The notes beneath the pieces were generated by a model. The model did not search any database. It saw only the letters and a program-made list of their open reading frames with translations, and was not told the origin of the DNA. 64,000 nt of DNA, taken from G965267335 sp965267335. Its GTDB lineage: Bacteria > Bacteroidota > Bacteroidia > Cytophagales > JAAEPT01. The translations under genes were made by a program, and so were the position numbers. The stretch covers positions 1,612,001 to 1,676,000 of the forward strand of contig OZ253953.1 of the NCBI GenBank assembly GCA_965267335.1, read 5' to 3'. Below are positions 61,931 to 64,000 of this stretch, piece by piece. Every line of letters begins with the position of its first letter. Within the stretch, counting starts at the first letter, position 1.

Positions 61931-63033
61931 ACCTGACCGAAACGATACTGATTTACCTTGCAGCACCGTCTATCCTATTCACTTTTTTGATGCTATTGGT
62001 TTGGGTTTTGAAAATTGAAAATGAACCCCAAGAGCTTAAAAAATGGCCTTTAATATCTATTTGGGTGGCAGCAAGAAATGAGGAGGATAATCTGGAAAGG
62101 TGTGTAAAGGCATTGTTAGCACTTGACTATCCTAAAGATAGTGTTCAGATTTTATTGGGAAATGACTCTTCTGAAGATGGTACCTGGGAACTGATGTCAA
62201 GGCTAAAAGAGGAGCACCCAGAGATCATAATTGTTGATATTAAAGACCAGCTCGGAACGGCTAGGGGTAAAGCCAATGTACTCGCACATCTCGAAAAGGA
62301 ATCAACGGGGGATTATTTTTTGATCACAGATGCAGACATCGCTGTTCCACCCAGTTGGGCCAAGGAAATGGTAGGGGAGATTAAGAGGAAAGATAATACG
62401 GGGGTTGTAACGGGTACAACAATTATAAAGAAGGGTGGACCGTGGAATGAACTACAATCTTTGGATTGGGTATTCGCAATCGGTTTGATCAAGACACTTT
62501 CAGATTTGAAAATTCCGGTTTCTGCAATGGGTAATAATATGATCGTGAGTCGTCAGGCCTATGAGGAAACCGGTGGTTATGAAGTTATTCCCTTTAACAT
62601 TACTGAGGATTATGAGTTGTATAAGCAGATAATCAAACGTAAGTATCGCTTTAGTCATTTGTATAATCCGAAAGTGTTGGCTTCCTCCGAGCCAGTAAAG
62701 GGTGTCAGTGCTTTGTTGCATCAACGTAAGAGATGGATGAGAGGAGCGACCCAACTAAAATTTGCATTAGTTTTCATACTCCTGATGAATGGTGTTTTTT
62801 ATCCGGCTATGGTAACCTTATCGGTTTTTAATCCGACTCTGGGTTTGAGCTTGCTGGCAGTTAAATTCTTCGTGCAGTCAATTTTTATGCTCTACCTGAT
62901 GGATCGCCTGAAAGTATTGAGGTTGGTAATTTATTTACCGTTGTATGAATTATACTCTATTCTATTGACTACAAGCCTTCTGGTGTTTTATATTTTGCCT
63001 GTGAAAGTTCGCTGGAAAGGTCGACAATATTAA
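61927..63033 (+). CDS. Glycosyltransferase family 2, membrane-bound, probable CTG start
   Basis: This processive-type GT2 of about 368 aa has RNEEDNLERCVKALL, DADIA as the DxD motif, TEDYELYK and RKRWMRG (QxxRW-like), with three C-terminal helices. The first standard start (TTG at 61987) would begin in the middle of the N-terminal membrane helix. Coding pattern continues to a CTG at 61927, which overlaps the deacetylase stop as CTGA, mirroring the ATGA couplings elsewhere. This gives almost the same length (368 versus 370 aa) as the two other GT2 proteins in the window. Confidence 0.85.
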   Translation: MNLTETILIYLAAPSILFTFLMLLVWVLKIENEPQELKKWPLISIWVAARNEEDNLERCVKALLALDYPKDSVQILLGNDSSEDGTWELMSRLKEEHPEIIIVDIKDQLGTARGKANVLAHLEKESTGDYFLITDADIAVPPSWAKEMVGEIKRKDNTGVVTGTTIIKKGGPWNELQSLDWVFAIGLIKTLSDLKIPVSAMGNNMIVSRQAYEETGGYEVIPFNITEDYELYKQIIKRKYRFSHLYNPKVLASSEPVKGVSALLHQRKRWMRGATQLKFALVFILLMNGVFYPAMVTLSVFNPTLGLSLLAVKFFVQSIFMLYLMDRLKVLRLVIYLPLYELYSILLTTSLLVFYILPVKVRWKGRQY

Positions 63034-63042
63034 TGGATGGAT

Positions 63043-63657
63043 TTAGTTGTCTTTCTGCTTGTGAACCTGATAGCTGATATTAAATTCTCCATTTGCTGTT
63101 CTCATTAGGTGTATGTAAGCTTTTTCTTCATCCTTGTCATCTCTTAAGACGTATTTCATATCGAAATAACCACTTTCAATTTCATATTCTCCATCTATCT
63201 TAGGCTCCCCAAATTTTGAATTGAATGAATTAACCAAGTATTCTGTGGTTTCAGAGATTGCTGAAGTGTCAGCTAGAGAAAAACGGAAATTAATTTTGTG
63301 TTTGGAGTAGTATGAAAGAAAACACGTGATTTTTAGTTCAACCTCTTCTGATTCGGATGTGTAGATGTACTGGCTCTCCTCCTTGAATTCTAACCCGTAT
63401 AAGTCATTGTATAATTTGAGGCTGTTACTACTATCCAGACCGGTTCCCAGTAAGGCATCATTGGTGACCTCAACTTTTTGGAGAACTTCCTCAAGACTCA
63501 ATGAACCCATAGGCTCTTCCTTGGTTTGAGTTTCCGGTGAATCACATGATGGTGGGTCAGGATTACCTATATCTGTAGAATCCGTTTGATTATTCGTGTT
63601 GTCATCAGAACATGATGAGATAGCCAGTATGAAGAGGCAATAATAGATGATTTTCAT
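63043..63657 (-). CDS. Predicted lipoprotein, unknown function
   Basis: This 204-aa protein has a lipoprotein signal (MKIIYYCLFILAISSC, lipobox Ile-Ser-Ser-Cys16). A Asp/Asn/Thr-rich linker with two further cysteines (residues ~17-45) follows, then an alpha/beta domain ending YIHLMRTANGEFNISYQVHK. I do not recognise the domain. It is alone between the glycan cluster (converging) and the divergent glycanase gene, so its context says little. Confidence 0.7.
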   Translation of the reverse strand: MKIIYYCLFILAISSCSDDNTNNQTDSTDIGNPDPPSCDSPETQTKEEPMGSLSLEEVLQKVEVTNDALLGTGLDSSNSLKLYNDLYGLEFKEESQYIYTSESEEVELKITCFLSYYSKHKINFRFSLADTSAISETTEYLVNSFNSKFGEPKIDGEYEIESGYFDMKYVLRDDKDEEKAYIHLMRTANGEFNISYQVHKQKDN

Positions 63658-63811
63658 AACTAAGGACCTAATTGAATTACTTAATATGTCTATATGTACG
63701 AAGGGTTAGTTAAAATGTTATCAGCATTCAGACTTAAATAAAGTGCAAAAAAGTCTGGAAATGGTTATATTTAAGTTCTTGTCTACCTTACTAGAAGATT
63801 TAAATTTTAAT

Positions 63812-64000
63812 ATGAAGAAAGTTCTGATTACGCTGTTGTGTATGACAGGCTCGCTTTACGCTATACGAGCCCAAAGTGTTTCACCTTATATATTGATTGA
63901 TCAATTTGGTTATCGTCCGGATGCCATTAAAGTTGCAGTCATAAAGAATCCGGTGACCGGGTATGACGATACCGGTTCTTTCAACCCAGGCCCCACTTAT
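63812..64000 (+). CDS. Glycoside hydrolase, probably GH9 cellulase-type (N-terminus only)
   Basis: The first 63 codons of a gene run off the right edge. A signal peptide of about 22 residues (MKKVLITLLCMTGSLYAIRA) is followed by YILIDQFGYRPDAIKVAVIK. This is the opening strand of the Ig-like domain (CelD_N) that precedes GH9 endoglucanases. A GH9-type glycanase is therefore likely, but the catalytic domain is not visible. Confidence 0.65.
   Translation, partial: MKKVLITLLCMTGSLYAIRAQSVSPYILIDQFGYRPDAIKVAVIKNPVTGYDDTGSFNPGPTY

Noticed and set aside
1..64000. CRISPR arrays, tRNA or rRNA genes, insertion sequences, prophage
   Set aside because: No regularly spaced repeats, cloverleaf-like intergenic sequences, transposase or integrase frames, or phage genes were seen; gaps are short and nearly all explained.

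Overview
The window is a compact, mostly housekeeping stretch of a Bacteroidota chromosome, most probably a marine or soil member of the Cytophagales. This is an inference from three things. First, perfect or near-perfect TAnnTTTG promoter boxes lie upstream of many genes. Second, the gene orders are typical of the phylum (DUF177-rpmF-plsX-fabH-efp-accB-accC, tgt with an LptF/LptG permease, rsmA-mgtE). Third, the cell has a Na+-pumping NADH dehydrogenase. I see no phage, insertion sequence, CRISPR array, rRNA or tRNA.

Layout. 1-3.5 kb: end of a helical protein, a four-gene operon of envelope and hydrolase proteins, and a 47-aa lipoprotein. 3.6-13.7 kb: pyruvate carboxylase, two paralogous ~35-aa membrane peptides, cmk, and nqrABCDE without nqrF. 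13.7-19.9 kb: a DUF502 protein, thioredoxin, rsmG, a sigma factor, a glycosyltransferase, tgt, an LptF/LptG permease and a DUF922 protein. 20-23.5 kb: two unknown genes sharing a domain, an unknown gene, and ispE. 23.6-28.4 kb: a glycan locus with a GT4 transferase, PglC-, PglD- and PglE-like enzymes and an acyltransferase.

28.6-39.2 kb is a run of same-strand (minus) envelope genes: two outer-membrane barrels, a secreted TPR-CHAT putative protease, a 1388-aa repeat protein resembling AsmA/bridge-like lipid-transfer proteins, an M1 peptidase and a 57-aa membrane protein. 39.3-44.5 kb is the fatty-acid/EF-P operon. 44.6-57 kb carries pdxA, a leucyl aminopeptidase, rsmA, mgtE, a 2-hydroxyacid dehydrogenase, greA, a HIT protein, ruvC, a UPF0104-type membrane protein, a GT2 transferase, an orphan ABC permease and a SpoIIE-type phosphatase. 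57-63 kb is a second polysaccharide cluster (O-antigen ligase, flippase, two glycosyltransferases, a NodB deacetylase). The window ends with an unknown lipoprotein and the start of a GH9-type glycanase.

The points most worth a second look are: the seven-fold repeat in the 1388-aa protein; the paired membrane peptides and the dyads before them; a terminator-like hairpin in the greA leader; three genes whose coding potential extends upstream of any ATG/GTG/TTG; promoter boxes only 3-4 bases from start codons; a Tgt without its zinc cysteines; an NqrC with Ser where flavinylated Thr is expected; and the 46-residue domain shared by two unknown neighbours.
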